The notes beneath the pieces were generated by a model that was not told the DNA's origin, searched no databases, and saw only the letters and a list, made by a program, of their open reading frames with translations. From Tannerellaceae bacterium (GTDB lineage: Bacteria > Bacteroidota > Bacteroidia > Bacteroidales > Tannerellaceae), in NCBI GenBank assembly GCA_031271045.1, contig JAISWO010000015.1, positions 1 through 64,000 of the forward strand: a DNA stretch of 64,000 nt, written 5' to 3'. Positions 16,148 to 25,610 of the stretch are shown here, in pieces (positions within the stretch are counted from its first letter, which is position 1; each line of letters begins with the position of its first letter). Both the position numbers and the translations under genes were made by a program.

Positions 16148-17668
16148 CTAATTCTTCTTCATTGTGTAATCCGTCACACCCAAAGACTGGTAGGCTTGCA
16201 ACAAGGCTTTGTCATCATCAGATATCACAAGCAGTTTGTCTTTTTCCTTCAGAATAGTATTACCTTTCGGTATAAAATAATGATTGTCGCGCATGACCAT
16301 AACGACTAAGGTATGATCGGGCAGCGTAAAATCCATCAGCTTATTGCCATGTATCAAGACCTCCGGAGTAAGATCAATCTCGCTCATCGCACTTTTGATG
16401 CCATCGGGCAGTTCAATGCCAAAGACGTCTTTACGTTCAGGCTTTTCTACCAGTTTCAACCAGTTGGCTACCGAAACCACCGTTGTCCCCTGTATAAGCA
16501 AAGACAGAATGGTAATGAAAAACACGACATTGAAAATAAGTTCCGCATGTGTCAGGTTCGCCGTCAGCGGATAAAGAGCAAAGATAATAGGAACTGCTCC
16601 ACGCAAGCCTACCCACGAGATATAGAGTTTACCCTTAAATGAGAACTTTCGGAATGGAATCAAACTGATAAACACACTGAGCGGACGGGCAACAAGGATA
16701 ATAAAAACACCGATACTTACGGCAAGACCTGCTACCGGCAACAATTCATGGGGGTTCACCAGCAGGCCCAGCATAAGGAACATCACGATTTGAAACAACC
16801 ACGTAAACCCGTCGAAAAACATACCCGTTCGCTTTTTATGAACGATTTTCGAATTTCCAACTATCAGTCCGGCCACATAAACGGCCAGGTAGCCATTTCC
16901 TTTACAAAGTGTCGTTGCCGCAAAAATAAAGATGGCGCCTGCCAGTAAAAGAATTGGGTAATAAGACTCGTTATGAAGATGGATCTTATTAATCAGCGAC
17001 ACCAGCATTTTCCCCAGCAGATAGCCGGCAAGAATGCCCACCGACAACCCGATAGCCAACGATAGGATAGCATGAGTAACGCTCATATTCCCCTCCTGTA
17101 TATACACAATGAGCATAATGGTAAGCATATAAGCCATCGGATCGTTGCTCCCGCTCTCCAGTTCGAGCGCCGAATGAAGACGCTCCTTCAGATGGACCTT
17201 CCTGCCACGCAGAATGGCAAAGACAGATGCCGAATCGGTAGATGACATTACCGCCGTAAGCAAGAACGCTTCGGCAAAGCTCAGGATTTCTTTCCCTGTC
17301 ACCCAATAAAAAAGATAATACGTGAAAACACCTCCCAGAATGGCCGTAAGCAAAACGCCCAGTGTCGCAAGAATAAGCCCTTGCGCCATGACAGGACGTA
17401 CCTCGGAAAACTTCGTATCCATCCCCCCGGAAAATAGGATAATCGTGAGCGCCAGCATACCAATAAACTGTGCGATATCTGGATTACTGAATTGTATTCC
17501 CAGGCCATCACTGCCAAACAGCATGCCGACCCCCAGGAAGATAAGCAACGAAGGTAAGCCGAAACGAAAACCGGCCTTACCTGCAAATATGCTAAAAAAA
17601 AGGATCACAGAGGCAATTAGCAACACGACCTCCGAATGTTGAATCAATACATGCAGACTCTCTACCAT
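16148..17668 (-). CDS. Potassium/proton antiporter, CPA1/NhaP2 (CvrA) type
   Basis: This 506-aa inner-membrane protein has about twelve hydrophobic segments in the first 400 residues, followed by a soluble C-terminal domain of TrkA_C type (about 415-500, with DHTLVVMVMRDNHYFIPKGNT). LTAVMSSTDSASVFAILRG and ALELESGSNDPMAYML are the conserved ion-binding region of this CPA1 subgroup. The TrkA_C domain suggests nucleotide or K+ control, as in NhaP2. It starts 7 bases after surE and is probably cotranscribed with it. Confidence 0.9.
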   Translation of the reverse strand: MVESLHVLIQHSEVVLLIASVILFFSIFAGKAGFRFGLPSLLIFLGVGMLFGSDGLGIQFSNPDIAQFIGMLALTIILFSGGMDTKFSEVRPVMAQGLILATLGVLLTAILGGVFTYYLFYWVTGKEILSFAEAFLLTAVMSSTDSASVFAILRGRKVHLKERLHSALELESGSNDPMAYMLTIMLIVYIQEGNMSVTHAILSLAIGLSVGILAGYLLGKMLVSLINKIHLHNESYYPILLLAGAIFIFAATTLCKGNGYLAVYVAGLIVGNSKIVHKKRTGMFFDGFTWLFQIVMFLMLGLLVNPHELLPVAGLAVSIGVFIILVARPLSVFISLIPFRKFSFKGKLYISWVGLRGAVPIIFALYPLTANLTHAELIFNVVFFITILSLLIQGTTVVSVANWLKLVEKPERKDVFGIELPDGIKSAMSEIDLTPEVLIHGNKLMDFTLPDHTLVVMVMRDNHYFIPKGNTILKEKDKLLVISDDDKALLQAYQSLGVTDYTMKKN

Positions 17669-17675
17669 AAAGCGT

Positions 17676-18461
17676 TTATAATGTTATTGTATTCGTTTTT
17701 ACCATTTCTTTCAGTTGTTCCATGAATCCATAATCGGTCACATCTATCTTACAGGGAACCAAAGAGGCGTATCCGTTATCAAGCGCCAGTATATCATTTT
17801 CAGGGAGATCCGGCACAATGTTATACAGCGAACCGGTAAGCCAATATACAGGCTCTTTATCTGCATTTTCCGAACGCATATATTCATTGATAAAACGCCC
17901 TTCCGCCTGACAGCATACCTGCATTCCTCTTACCTGCCGGATGTTGGGCACGTTTAAGTTAAGGTAAGTACCCTTGGGAAGGCCGTCTTTCAGCACACTG
18001 ACCGCTAACCTGTGCCCCAGAAGGCAACAAGCATCAAAGGTGGAATCTTCCGTATAATCAGTTAGGGAAACACCTATGGAAGGAATACCTTGAATACATC
18101 CTTCGATTGCAGCGCCCAATGTCCCGGAATAATGCACGCATATCGACATATTCCCTCCATGGTTGATCCCCGACATCAGCAAGTCGGGTTTTCTGCCCAA
18201 TATATCATTCACAGCCAGTTTCACACAATCAACCGGCGTACCGGTACACATATAAACAGTAAGTCCGTTTTTCCTTTCCAGTAGTGAATACGTAAGCGGG
18301 ACCCGTGAAGTTATCGCACCCGACATTCCCGATCGAGGCCCATCGGGTGCAAAGATCACCAACTCTCCCAGGTTTTCTAAACAGGCAGCTAATTCATGTA
18401 TCCCTCTGGCATTTACGCCATCATCATTCGTAACCAAAATAAGTGGTTTACCCTTCATCAT
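17676..18461 (-). CDS. surE: 5'/3'-nucleotidase SurE
   Basis: SurE is a metal-dependent phosphatase acting on nucleoside monophosphates, involved in stationary-phase survival. The family start [18 protein letters not shown] with the metal-binding DD, then [18 protein letters not shown], and [25 protein letters not shown] are all present. The protein is about 260 aa. I placed the start at one of two adjacent ATG codons (18461 or 18458) because homologues begin only a few residues before ILVTNDDG; the track start at 18497 is less likely. A TATCTTTA box lies further upstream. Confidence 0.93.
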   Translation of the reverse strand: MMKGKPLILVTNDDGVNARGIHELAACLENLGELVIFAPDGPRSGMSGAITSRVPLTYSLLERKNGLTVYMCTGTPVDCVKLAVNDILGRKPDLLMSGINHGGNMSICVHYSGTLGAAIEGCIQGIPSIGVSLTDYTEDSTFDACCLLGHRLAVSVLKDGLPKGTYLNLNVPNIRQVRGMQVCCQAEGRFINEYMRSENADKEPVYWLTGSLYNIVPDLPENDILALDNGYASLVPCKIDVTDYGFMEQLKEMVKTNTITL

Positions 18462-18516
18462 ACGTTCATTTATAATTTGAATGGGTAAAGATAGCAAGGA
18501 TTTTGGACTTTCTTGC

Positions 18517-18541
18517 TAAAAAATCTTTTCCGACCGGAAAA
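18517..18541 (-). terminator. Terminator after trpS
   Basis: On the minus strand TTTTCC pairs with GGAAAA, followed by GATTTTTT, immediately after the trpS stop codon. It is short but well placed and separates trpS from surE. Confidence 0.55.
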
Positions 18542-19537
18542 CTACAAGGAAAAAGGCCGGAAACCGATGATTTCGCGCACCTCTCGGATGGTTTGGGCAG
18601 CACTTTCTGTGGCTTTCTCTGCGCCCAGGCGAGCTATCTTATCCAGATAAGACGTATCAGCTTCTATCTCCAGTATTCGTTCACGGATGGGGGCACAGAA
18701 AGATAAAATGTCTTCTGCCAGTTGTTTTTTCAAATCACCATACCGGATCTCACATGTATTGTATTTTTCGTTAAAATAATCATACGTATCCTGGGCAGAA
18801 ACAATTTCCATCATAATAAAGAGGTTAGCAATAGGCTCGGGCTTCTCGCTGTAGGGGGTGGTAGGGCCTGAGTCGGTTACCGCTTTCATCACTTTCTTCC
18901 GGATAGTCTTTTCGTCATCTGCCAGATAGATCGCATTCCCTTCGCTTTTGCCCATTTTGCCGGAGCCATCCAGTCCTGGTACTTTCAGTGCTTTATCTGA
19001 AAAATGGAAAGACTCCGGTTCATAAAAATAATCCACATTATATATTGTATTAAAACGCCTGGCAAATTTACGCGCCATCTCCATGTTCTGTTCTTGATCT
19101 TTACCTACAGGCACTTTGTTGGCTTTATGAATAAGAATATCCGCCGCCATCAGAGAGGGATAGGTCAAAAGTCCAGCATTAATATTATCTGGTTGTTTAC
19201 GCACTTTTTCTTTAAAGGAAGTCACCCGTTCCAATTCACCCAGATAAGCATTCATATTGAGATAAAGATAGAGTTCGAGTACTTCTTTCACATCACTTTG
19301 CACGTAGATAGTCGCCTTTTCGGGATCGATTCCACAAGCCAAATATTCTGCCAGGATGGTTTTGACACTTTGGCTGATATTTCCCGGACGCGGATGAGTA
19401 GTAAGCGAATGCCAGTCGGCAATGAAAAAGAAGCACTTATATGCATCTTGCAAATTCACAAAACTCCGTACTGCACCAAAATAATTTCCTAAATGCAAAT
19501 GACCTGTAGGCCGGATTCCGCTTAATACTGTTTCCAT
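18542..19537 (-). CDS. trpS: Tryptophanyl-tRNA synthetase
   Basis: TrpS is a class I synthetase that charges tRNA-Trp. The 331-aa protein starts METVLSGIRPTGHLHLGNYFG, containing the HIGH-like PTGHLHLGN, and has the KMSKS-like GKMGKSEGN. The ATG at 19537 is chosen because the ORF-track extension (to 19600) contains the TAACTTTG promoter box and is not like the family. Confidence 0.97.
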   Translation of the reverse strand: METVLSGIRPTGHLHLGNYFGAVRSFVNLQDAYKCFFFIADWHSLTTHPRPGNISQSVKTILAEYLACGIDPEKATIYVQSDVKEVLELYLYLNMNAYLGELERVTSFKEKVRKQPDNINAGLLTYPSLMAADILIHKANKVPVGKDQEQNMEMARKFARRFNTIYNVDYFYEPESFHFSDKALKVPGLDGSGKMGKSEGNAIYLADDEKTIRKKVMKAVTDSGPTTPYSEKPEPIANLFIMMEIVSAQDTYDYFNEKYNTCEIRYGDLKKQLAEDILSFCAPIRERILEIEADTSYLDKIARLGAEKATESAAQTIREVREIIGFRPFSL

Positions 19538-19561
19538 ATTGTTCTGATATTTATTTCCGCG

Positions 19562-19569
19562 CAAAGTTA
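19562..19569 (-). promoter_or_regulatory. -7 box for trpS
   Basis: The minus strand reads TAACTTTG, matching TAnnTTTG, 24 bases before the trpS ATG. Confidence 0.5.
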
Positions 19570-19677
19570 TATTTCTAATTCGCTCCCTATCTTCATACAC
19601 ATAAAAAAACTTATCATGAAAAACAATGCTACTTCATGACAAACTTATAAACCGTAAACAGTCCGGAACGAAAATAA

Positions 19678-19702
19678 GGATTCTATTAATAAAATAGAAC
19701 CC
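19678..19702 (-). terminator. Terminator after rpsT
   Basis: On the minus strand GGGTTCTATT pairs with AATAGAATCC (one G-T wobble) around TTATT, then TTATTTT follows. It lies 26 bases after the rpsT stop. Confidence 0.65.
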
Positions 19703-19728
19703 TCCAATGAGAGAGAATTTAGACTTAC

Positions 19729-19983
19729 TTAGGCAAGTGCATTGACATGCTTAGCTAATTTGGACTTCAAATTAGCGGCTTTGTTCTTATGGATAATATT
19801 CCGCTTTGCTAACTTATCCAATAAAGAACACACTTTTGGATACAAAGTCTGCGCTTCGCTCTTTTCTCCAGTTGCACGCAGATTCTTTACGGCATTTCTT
19901 GCCGTTTTTGCATAATATCTATTGTGCAGACGCTTTACATTAGTCTGTCGGATTCTTTTAAGCGCTGATTTATGATTTGCCAT
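19729..19983 (-). CDS. rpsT: Small ribosomal subunit protein bS20
   Basis: bS20 binds 16S rRNA early in 30S assembly. The 84-aa basic protein starts [21 protein letters not shown] and keeps the family pattern of two long helices rich in Lys and Arg. It lies 29 bases downstream of tRNA-Glu and probably shares its promoter. Confidence 0.97.
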   Translation of the reverse strand: MANHKSALKRIRQTNVKRLHNRYYAKTARNAVKNLRATGEKSEAQTLYPKVCSLLDKLAKRNIIHKNKAANLKSKLAKHVNALA

Positions 19984-20012
19984 CTTTAGCTATCTTTTTT
20001 AATTAAAATTCG

Positions 20013-20084
20013 TAGCCCATAGGGGAATCGAACCCCTCTTTCAAGAATGAAAATCTTGCGTCCTAACCGATAGACGAATGGGCC
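20013..20084 (-). tRNA. tRNA-Glu (anticodon TTC)
   Basis: The minus strand folds as a 72-nt tRNA: acceptor stem GGCCCAT/ATGGGCT, anticodon stem CAAGA/TCTTG with loop TTTTCAT giving anticodon TTC, and T arm GAGGGGTTCGATTCCCC. The 3' CCA is not encoded. It is followed closely by rpsT. Confidence 0.96.
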
Positions 20085-20145
20085 AACAATAAGTCAAAAA
20101 CACTCACTTTTGACGTTGTGAAAAAACTTTTCTCAAACGCGAGTG

Positions 20146-20177
20146 CAAAGATAAATCATTTCTGGAAACCACCAAAA
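20146..20177 (-). promoter_or_regulatory. Promoter for tRNA-Glu (and probably rpsT)
   Basis: On the minus strand TTTTG (20177-20173), 19 bases, then TATCTTTG (20153-20146) is a perfect consensus promoter 60 bases before the tRNA. Confidence 0.85.
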
Positions 20178-20240
20178 CTTTTTCAGAAAAAAACGAACAT
20201 CCTTACCTAAATTCTTCTTGACTGAAACAATCCAGGCGCC

Positions 20241-20870
20241 TTAACGTCGTGTAGTTCTTTTAAGTTCTCCCATTTCAATCGCTTTTTTCACTAATTCGGT
20301 AGGGTTGTTTGCATCAATCTTTTGATTGAGGCTTTTATGGTAGCTTTTAATAGTCTGGATACTCAGCCCAAGGCGGTCGGCTATCTCCTGATTGGTGTAT
20401 CCATCCGCTATGCCTTCGAGGACTTGCCGCTCACGCATAGTAAGCCAGACAGGCCGTTCTTCTATTTTTCTTACTCTCTTTTCGATTTCGAAACTCACAA
20501 ATGCCTGACCGCCCATTACCGTTTCAAGCCCCATGATCAACTCTTCTGCCAGATCGGCTTTCAACAGATAACCGGCAGCGCCGTTGAGCATTGCACGCCG
20601 AATGGCTGAATATTCTTCATGTGAAGTAAGTATCACCACCTTAAGGGTGGGATAGCGGGACAATATTTCGGCACAAAAATCAATCCCGTCGCCGTCGGGC
20701 AATTCCAAGTCAAGCAACAGAACATCAGGCTGTCCAAAAGCCAAAGCCTTCCTACATTCGGCAAGCGAGTAGGAAACACCCGACACCATGGCTATATCCG
20801 ATTCTTTAATCAGAAGAGAGATTCCTCCTACTACCAGTTTATGATCATCTGTAATGTGCACACGTATCAC
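20241..20870 (-). CDS. NarL/FixJ-type response regulator
   Basis: This 209-aa cytosolic DNA-binding regulator has a receiver domain (1-120) with the acidic DD at 8-9, the phosphoacceptor Asp in VLLLDLELPDGDG, the T/S in VILTSHEE and the K in YLLKAD. A LuxR-type HTH (about 143-205) reads TMRERQVLEGIADGYTNQEIADRLGLS. No kinase gene is adjacent. The nearest candidate is the TPR histidine kinase of the matching HisKA_3 class at 30528, which is inference. A promoter lies at 20924-20952. Confidence 0.93.
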   Translation of the reverse strand: MIRVHITDDHKLVVGGISLLIKESDIAMVSGVSYSLAECRKALAFGQPDVLLLDLELPDGDGIDFCAEILSRYPTLKVVILTSHEEYSAIRRAMLNGAAGYLLKADLAEELIMGLETVMGGQAFVSFEIEKRVRKIEERPVWLTMRERQVLEGIADGYTNQEIADRLGLSIQTIKSYHKSLNQKIDANNPTELVKKAIEMGELKRTTRR

Positions 20871-20923
20871 GACTGTATTCTTTTTATAATGGAATAGATT
20901 TCATGTCTCACAAAGTTTTGACA

Positions 20924-20952
20924 CAAATATATCTGTATGTTTTTCTACACAA
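20924..20952 (-). promoter_or_regulatory. Promoter of the response regulator gene
   Basis: On the minus strand TTG (20952-20950), 18 bases, then TATATTTG (20931-20924). The -33 end overlaps ACCCCCCATATAGGGT (20954-20969), a possible operator resembling a motif upstream of the next gene. Confidence 0.6.
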
Positions 20953-21003
20953 TACCCCCCATATAGGGTGTGCAGAAAATTATTCTTCCGGGTTGTTATT
21001 CCA

Positions 21004-22596
21004 TTATAACAAGTCTTTTCCTTTTTCGGTAGTGAAGTATTTTTGCAGTGGACTGGAAGGCTTAGTAGGAATGCGCATAGCTAAAAGACCTTCTTCGAGT
21101 AGAGGACGGATGATATTTTTCCGAAAACGGGTACGATTAGATTGTTTAACTATCCGCATCATATCTTGTATGGGAAGAGGTTTCACACAGGCTTTCAGGA
21201 CGCTCTCGGCCTTGTCTACATACGAGATGTCAATGGCAGGACAAGCATCCGACAAGCGAGAGTCATAAACCGCCCATTCTTTCCTTACCGGAAGAGAGGA
21301 ATGAGACGGATGGGATCTTTCAAGGAAAAAGGTCGCAGAGGAGGTCAACAGGCTCAGATCGTCGAGCCCTTCTTCATTTCCATAAGAGATAGAAAAGACG
21401 AATCGTTCGGCATTTTGTATTTCCACTCCTACTTCATAGCTTTTATCATAAAAAGGAGCATATTTAAAGATATTCTGTTTCCCCGATCCGGGTTTTTCAA
21501 TCCATCCCATCTCTTGAAAAACCTTAGTGATAAGTGGGTTGATACGCTGTACGTCGAATGAATCAAACGTTTTCTTCGTTTCCGGAAAAGTACGCATCCC
21601 ATTTTCCGTGATCAGCTTATCCGAGAAGACAAGTAGCCGGCAAGGATATTTATGGGTATATTCTCTATGTATAAGGAGATTGGTGACGATTTCGCGGAAT
21701 AGTTTTTCCCGGATATTAACCGACAGTCCGCCTTTGTTTAATACTCTTTTGGGCAGGTTGCGCTGAACAAATTTCATTAGGCGGAGGTACGAATCAATCA
21801 GATTGGAGAAAATAATATCTCTGTCATCATAGCGACTTTCCGGATAATCGAGAGCAGGGGAGGAAAATTCGTCGTAACGTATATTCCGGTAAATGGCATC
21901 CGTACGATAAGTAACCGGGTTATAGTTTTGAATAGTTTCTTCCTTTCCAAACAAAAGGACGGTTGCCAAGACAAAGCCTTCTTTTTTGCTTACCGGGTCT
22001 TTGCCCCAGAAGCCGTTCATGTGCAAAAATTCTTCGTTGGTTAAGCTCAGCCAGGGATGAGCAGGATTGGAGTCGGCAAGGTGCTTACGCATAGTACGAA
22101 AGGCCATTTCATCCAATTCCGACATTCTCAGGAAAGGACAAACAATATTCTCGGAAGACTCATTGTTCTTTCTTAAGAAGACACTACCTACAAGATTGTA
22201 ATTATAAGTAATGTCGCAGACTTCGCGACCTATCCTGTCGTAGACTTTATTTTTGTAGCGACATACTTCCTTGCTTTTCGGGATAGCTACATAAAGTAAT
22301 TTTCTCTGGTTGATCTCAATTACTTCAGGTGCTAAGTCCAATGAGGGAGAAAAATCTTCTTCCATTGCATTGGCAAACTTTTTGAGCATACTATCAACGA
22401 ATAATTCTGACACTCCTACAATTTCCCCATAATCGTGCACCCCTACAATTAAAGATCCACCTTCTTTGTTCAGAAAAGAACAAATAGATTGAAATACGGA
22501 ATCAATCAATTCCGTAGTACATTTGCTGAAATCAACAAAAGGGCTTTCCCCTTTATTAATAATCTGTTTTAATTCCCTGACATCCATACCAGTCAA
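21004..22596 (-). CDS. AlbA_2 domain ATP-binding protein, putative transcriptional regulator
   Basis: The 530-aa protein has an N-terminal AlbA_2 (Schlafen AAA_4-like) domain (about 1-130), with the typical GGSLIVGVHDYGEIVGV and YVAIPKSKEVCRYKNKVYDRIG. A C-terminal HATPase_c_4-like region follows (FREIVTNLLIHREYT, LVFSDKLITENGM). A winged-helix-like tail is probable but not clear. Such proteins are predicted regulators or nucleic-acid binding ATPases, sometimes in defence islands; no defence neighbours are seen here. A second ATG three codons in (22587, MDVRELKQII) is an equally good start. Confidence 0.82.
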   Translation of the reverse strand: MTGMDVRELKQIINKGESPFVDFSKCTTELIDSVFQSICSFLNKEGGSLIVGVHDYGEIVGVSELFVDSMLKKFANAMEEDFSPSLDLAPEVIEINQRKLLYVAIPKSKEVCRYKNKVYDRIGREVCDITYNYNLVGSVFLRKNNESSENIVCPFLRMSELDEMAFRTMRKHLADSNPAHPWLSLTNEEFLHMNGFWGKDPVSKKEGFVLATVLLFGKEETIQNYNPVTYRTDAIYRNIRYDEFSSPALDYPESRYDDRDIIFSNLIDSYLRLMKFVQRNLPKRVLNKGGLSVNIREKLFREIVTNLLIHREYTHKYPCRLLVFSDKLITENGMRTFPETKKTFDSFDVQRINPLITKVFQEMGWIEKPGSGKQNIFKYAPFYDKSYEVGVEIQNAERFVFSISYGNEEGLDDLSLLTSSATFFLERSHPSHSSLPVRKEWAVYDSRLSDACPAIDISYVDKAESVLKACVKPLPIQDMMRIVKQSNRTRFRKNIIRPLLEEGLLAMRIPTKPSSPLQKYFTTEKGKDLL

Positions 22597-22740
22597 TATC
22601 TTATTTTTTGCAAAATCAACCCCTTATTTATAGGGTATATTTTATGCTAAAAGATTAGCGCTTAAAGATACAAAGTTTTTCTAATAGACGCACAGGAAAT
22701 CAAAAAACGGGAGGATATTCAACAAAAAACGGAGATATGC

Positions 22741-24483
22741 TTATTTCCTTTTGCGCCAAGGTTTTTCTTTGTTTCTTTCGCTTGCATCGAAACGATCATA
22801 GAAACGCGGGGTTTTATTTCGTTCGCGATTGTTTTTGCGGCTTCCTCCTTCTCCTTTTTTGCCTTGTGCTGGTTCCACCGAGATGCGACGTCCATCTACT
22901 TCAAAACCATTCATCCGGTTCATCACACGCTGGGATTCTTTCTCTTCCACTTCAAAGAAGGAGAAACTGTCTCTCAGATCAATCTTTCCGATACGAACCT
23001 TACCCGGTACACATTTGTTGACCATCTCTATCAACTGATTCGGAAACAAGCCGTCCGATTTTCCAAAGTTGATGAAAAAACGCACAAAACCCTGCTCTGC
23101 CACATGACGTCCGTTGCGATCTATCGATGTTTTCTTCCCTTTTTCCGAATGTTCTTCTACCGATTGTATTTCCCCGGCTTCTTTATAATAATCAATCATT
23201 CGATTAAATTCGAGAGATACCACCCGTTTGATAATGTCTTCCTTGTCTAACCATTCTAATTTGCGGAAAATGGGAGGCATCAGGGAGGCAATTTCTTCTT
23301 CATTCACTTCTACTTTTTCGATCTGGTCGATGAGGTTGAACATCTGTTTTTCGCAGATTGCTTTTCCTTCGGGTATTTCAGCTTTCTCAAACGTTTTGTT
23401 GATGGAGCGTTCGATCTCCCGGATCTTTCCTTTTTCTTTCACATGGCAGATAGAGATGGAGATGCCGGTCTTTCCGGCGCGTCCGGTACGCCCGCTACGG
23501 TGGGTGTACGACTCGGAGTCATCGGGCAAGCCATAGTTAATCACATGCGTCAGGTCGTCCACATCCAATCCGCGGGCTGCCACATCGGTAGCCACCAGCA
23601 GTTGGATATTCTTGATGCGAAATTTCTGCATGACATAATCCCGTTGTGTCTGGCTAAGTTCTCCATGCAAGGAATCTGCATTATAGCCATCCTGGATGAG
23701 TTTGTCGGCAATTTCTTGCGTTTCTTTGCGGGTGCGGCAAAAGACAATACCATATATATTGGGATAATAATCGGCAATACGTTTCAACACGAGGTATTTG
23801 TCTTGCGCCCTTACCATATAATATATGTGGCGGATGTTTTTGTTTCCTTCGTTTTTCTTCCCGATAATGATTTCTTTCGGTTCGCGCATGTATTTACGTG
23901 TAATCATGGCAATTTCCTGCGGCATGGTTGCCGAGAAAAGCAGCATATTGCGCGAAAGCGGCACTTCGGCCAGGATAGCGTTGATGCTGTCCGAAAAGCC
24001 CATATTGAGCATTTCATCCGCTTCGTCCAGAATGACATTTCTAATTAAACTTAAATTTACCGTTTTACGGTTCATCAGATCCAGCAGGCGTCCCGGCGTA
24101 GCGACGACTACATGCACGCCTCGTTTGAGGGTTTTAATCTGACTTTCAATGCTTGAACCTCCATATACGGGTAATATTTTCAATTGCTCCATATATTTGG
24201 AGTAATCGTTCAGATCGTCAGCAATCTGTAAACAGAGTTCACGTGTAGGACACAAGATGAGTGTTTGAGGTTGGGTGACAGATATGTCAGTTTTTTGCAA
24301 GATTGGTAAGCCGAATGCGGCTGTTTTCCCTGTTCCTGTTTGCGCCAGGGCTATTACGTCGTTGTCTTCGCCCAGTAAAAAAGGAATCACTTCCTCTTGT
24401 ACCGGCATGGGTGATTCGAAACCCATTTCGCGGATTGCCTTAATGATAGGTGCAACAACACCTAATTCTTCAAATGTTTTCAA
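22741..24483 (-). CDS. DEAD-box RNA helicase with DbpA-type RNA-binding domain
   Basis: This 580-aa ATP-dependent RNA helicase of the DeaD/CsdA type probably acts in ribosome assembly and mRNA unwinding. A Q motif at the N-terminus (FESPMPVQEEVIPFLLG) is followed by AQTGTGKTAAFG, TPGRLLDL, LDEADEMLNMG, SATMP, ATDVAARGLDVDDL and HRSGRTGRAGKTG. Then come a linker, a DbpA RNA-binding domain (about 455-530) and a Lys/Arg-rich tail. It is transcribed alone from a TACCTTTG box at 24517-24524. Confidence 0.95.
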   Translation of the reverse strand: MKTFEELGVVAPIIKAIREMGFESPMPVQEEVIPFLLGEDNDVIALAQTGTGKTAAFGLPILQKTDISVTQPQTLILCPTRELCLQIADDLNDYSKYMEQLKILPVYGGSSIESQIKTLKRGVHVVVATPGRLLDLMNRKTVNLSLIRNVILDEADEMLNMGFSDSINAILAEVPLSRNMLLFSATMPQEIAMITRKYMREPKEIIIGKKNEGNKNIRHIYYMVRAQDKYLVLKRIADYYPNIYGIVFCRTRKETQEIADKLIQDGYNADSLHGELSQTQRDYVMQKFRIKNIQLLVATDVAARGLDVDDLTHVINYGLPDDSESYTHRSGRTGRAGKTGISISICHVKEKGKIREIERSINKTFEKAEIPEGKAICEKQMFNLIDQIEKVEVNEEEIASLMPPIFRKLEWLDKEDIIKRVVSLEFNRMIDYYKEAGEIQSVEEHSEKGKKTSIDRNGRHVAEQGFVRFFINFGKSDGLFPNQLIEMVNKCVPGKVRIGKIDLRDSFSFFEVEEKESQRVMNRMNGFEVDGRRISVEPAQGKKGEGGSRKNNRERNKTPRFYDRFDASERNKEKPWRKRK

Positions 24484-24516
24484 TGTAATTTGTATGTGTA
24501 AAATATTTCAGAGGCG

Positions 24517-24524
24517 CAAAGGTA
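24517..24524 (-). promoter_or_regulatory. -7 box for the DEAD-box helicase gene
   Basis: The minus strand reads TACCTTTG 34 bases before the ATG. A TTG lies 17 bases upstream of it. Confidence 0.55.
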
Positions 24525-24545
24525 GGTAAATTATTTGGGATCAAG

Positions 24546-25598
24546 TCAAAAAAGCAACATCTCTTTTAGCTTTTCTTTTTGTTTGTCTGTCAATTGTAGT
24601 TCTTCGCTCAGATATTTGTCCATAGAGCCGTATTCTTTTTTTATTTTCCGGAGGGCCAGGTTGAGGAAGGTTTCATTGGCCGAAAGGATCACGGTCAAAG
24701 CTTCCTGGGCGTCCGAATCTAATTCTTGCACCAGGTTGGCGTAGCGTGTAAGGTTAAGATAATCGTTTGTGACCACATAATCGCTGAGGATGGTTTCTTC
24801 CGGCATATCCAAAGCTGCCAGCAAAAGGGCGGCAAGGAAACCGGCCCGGTCTTTTCCCAGCGAACAGTTAAACAGGATCGGATAATTGTCTTCATCCAGA
24901 AAGAGGTTGAGCGCCTGGGCAAATTCTTTGCGATTTTCCGTAACGTACCGCAAGTACAAATCCTGCATAAACAGCGAACCATCGCCTTTGCGCACTTTGC
25001 CTTTCCTGATCTGACCGACGATATCGCTCATATCGGAGTCTATGGGGATATGCACAATCTTTGCCTTGGAATAGCCTATGGGTGAACGCATCACTTCGGG
25101 CATTGAACGCAAGTCAATAATCGTTTTAATCTTCAGCTTGTTCAGTCTCAGGGTATCCCATGCGCTTATCCGGCCTATTTCACCCGATCGGTAGACTTTG
25201 CCCCAACGCATGAACTTGCCCTGTGAAGAGAGATAGCCTCCTATATCGCGGAGGTTCTGCACGCTGTCCATCATCACCAAGCGCGAGGCGGTGGTTTGCT
25301 CGTACGTGTTATCAAACAAGAGGCGGAAATATTTCCGTGAGATATTATCGTTTGTGATATAAGTCATGACGCCGTTGTGGATAGGGGTATAACCGGCAGG
25401 CGAGGCTTGGCTCATATCGGGGTTATCGGAGACATAGAGTTTCATCTCTCCGTCCAGTTCCGGATGAGTCTCCCATTTGATGATGTAATTGCCTATGCCG
25501 TCGCGTTGACAAAGCGAGTAGATTTCGGGCATTTGAGATGCACATCCTGTTGTCAGGAAAAGAATACCTGTCGATATAATCCATGCCTTTGTTGCCAT
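24546..25598 (-). CDS. Tyrosine phosphatase family lipoprotein (Y_phosphatase3)
   Basis: The 350-aa protein has a lipoprotein-like N-terminus (FLTTGCAS), a beta-rich domain of about 90 residues, then the PF13350-type phosphatase: VQNLRDIGGYLSSQGKFMRWGKVYRSGEI, IKTIIDLRSMPEV and the catalytic CX5R loop CSLGKDRAG near residue 245. The residue before the catalytic Cys is Asn where most relatives have His. Substrates could be phosphotyrosine, phosphoinositide or sugar phosphate. It is the last gene of the sugar-phosphate operon, 12 bases after the PfkB kinase, but its lipobox points to the envelope. Confidence 0.85.
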   Translation of the reverse strand: MATKAWIISTGILFLTTGCASQMPEIYSLCQRDGIGNYIIKWETHPELDGEMKLYVSDNPDMSQASPAGYTPIHNGVMTYITNDNISRKYFRLLFDNTYEQTTASRLVMMDSVQNLRDIGGYLSSQGKFMRWGKVYRSGEIGRISAWDTLRLNKLKIKTIIDLRSMPEVMRSPIGYSKAKIVHIPIDSDMSDIVGQIRKGKVRKGDGSLFMQDLYLRYVTENRKEFAQALNLFLDEDNYPILFNCSLGKDRAGFLAALLLAALDMPEETILSDYVVTNDYLNLTRYANLVQELDSDAQEALTVILSANETFLNLALRKIKKEYGSMDKYLSEELQLTDKQKEKLKEMLLF

Positions 25599-25610
25599 AT
25601 TGTTCGATAT

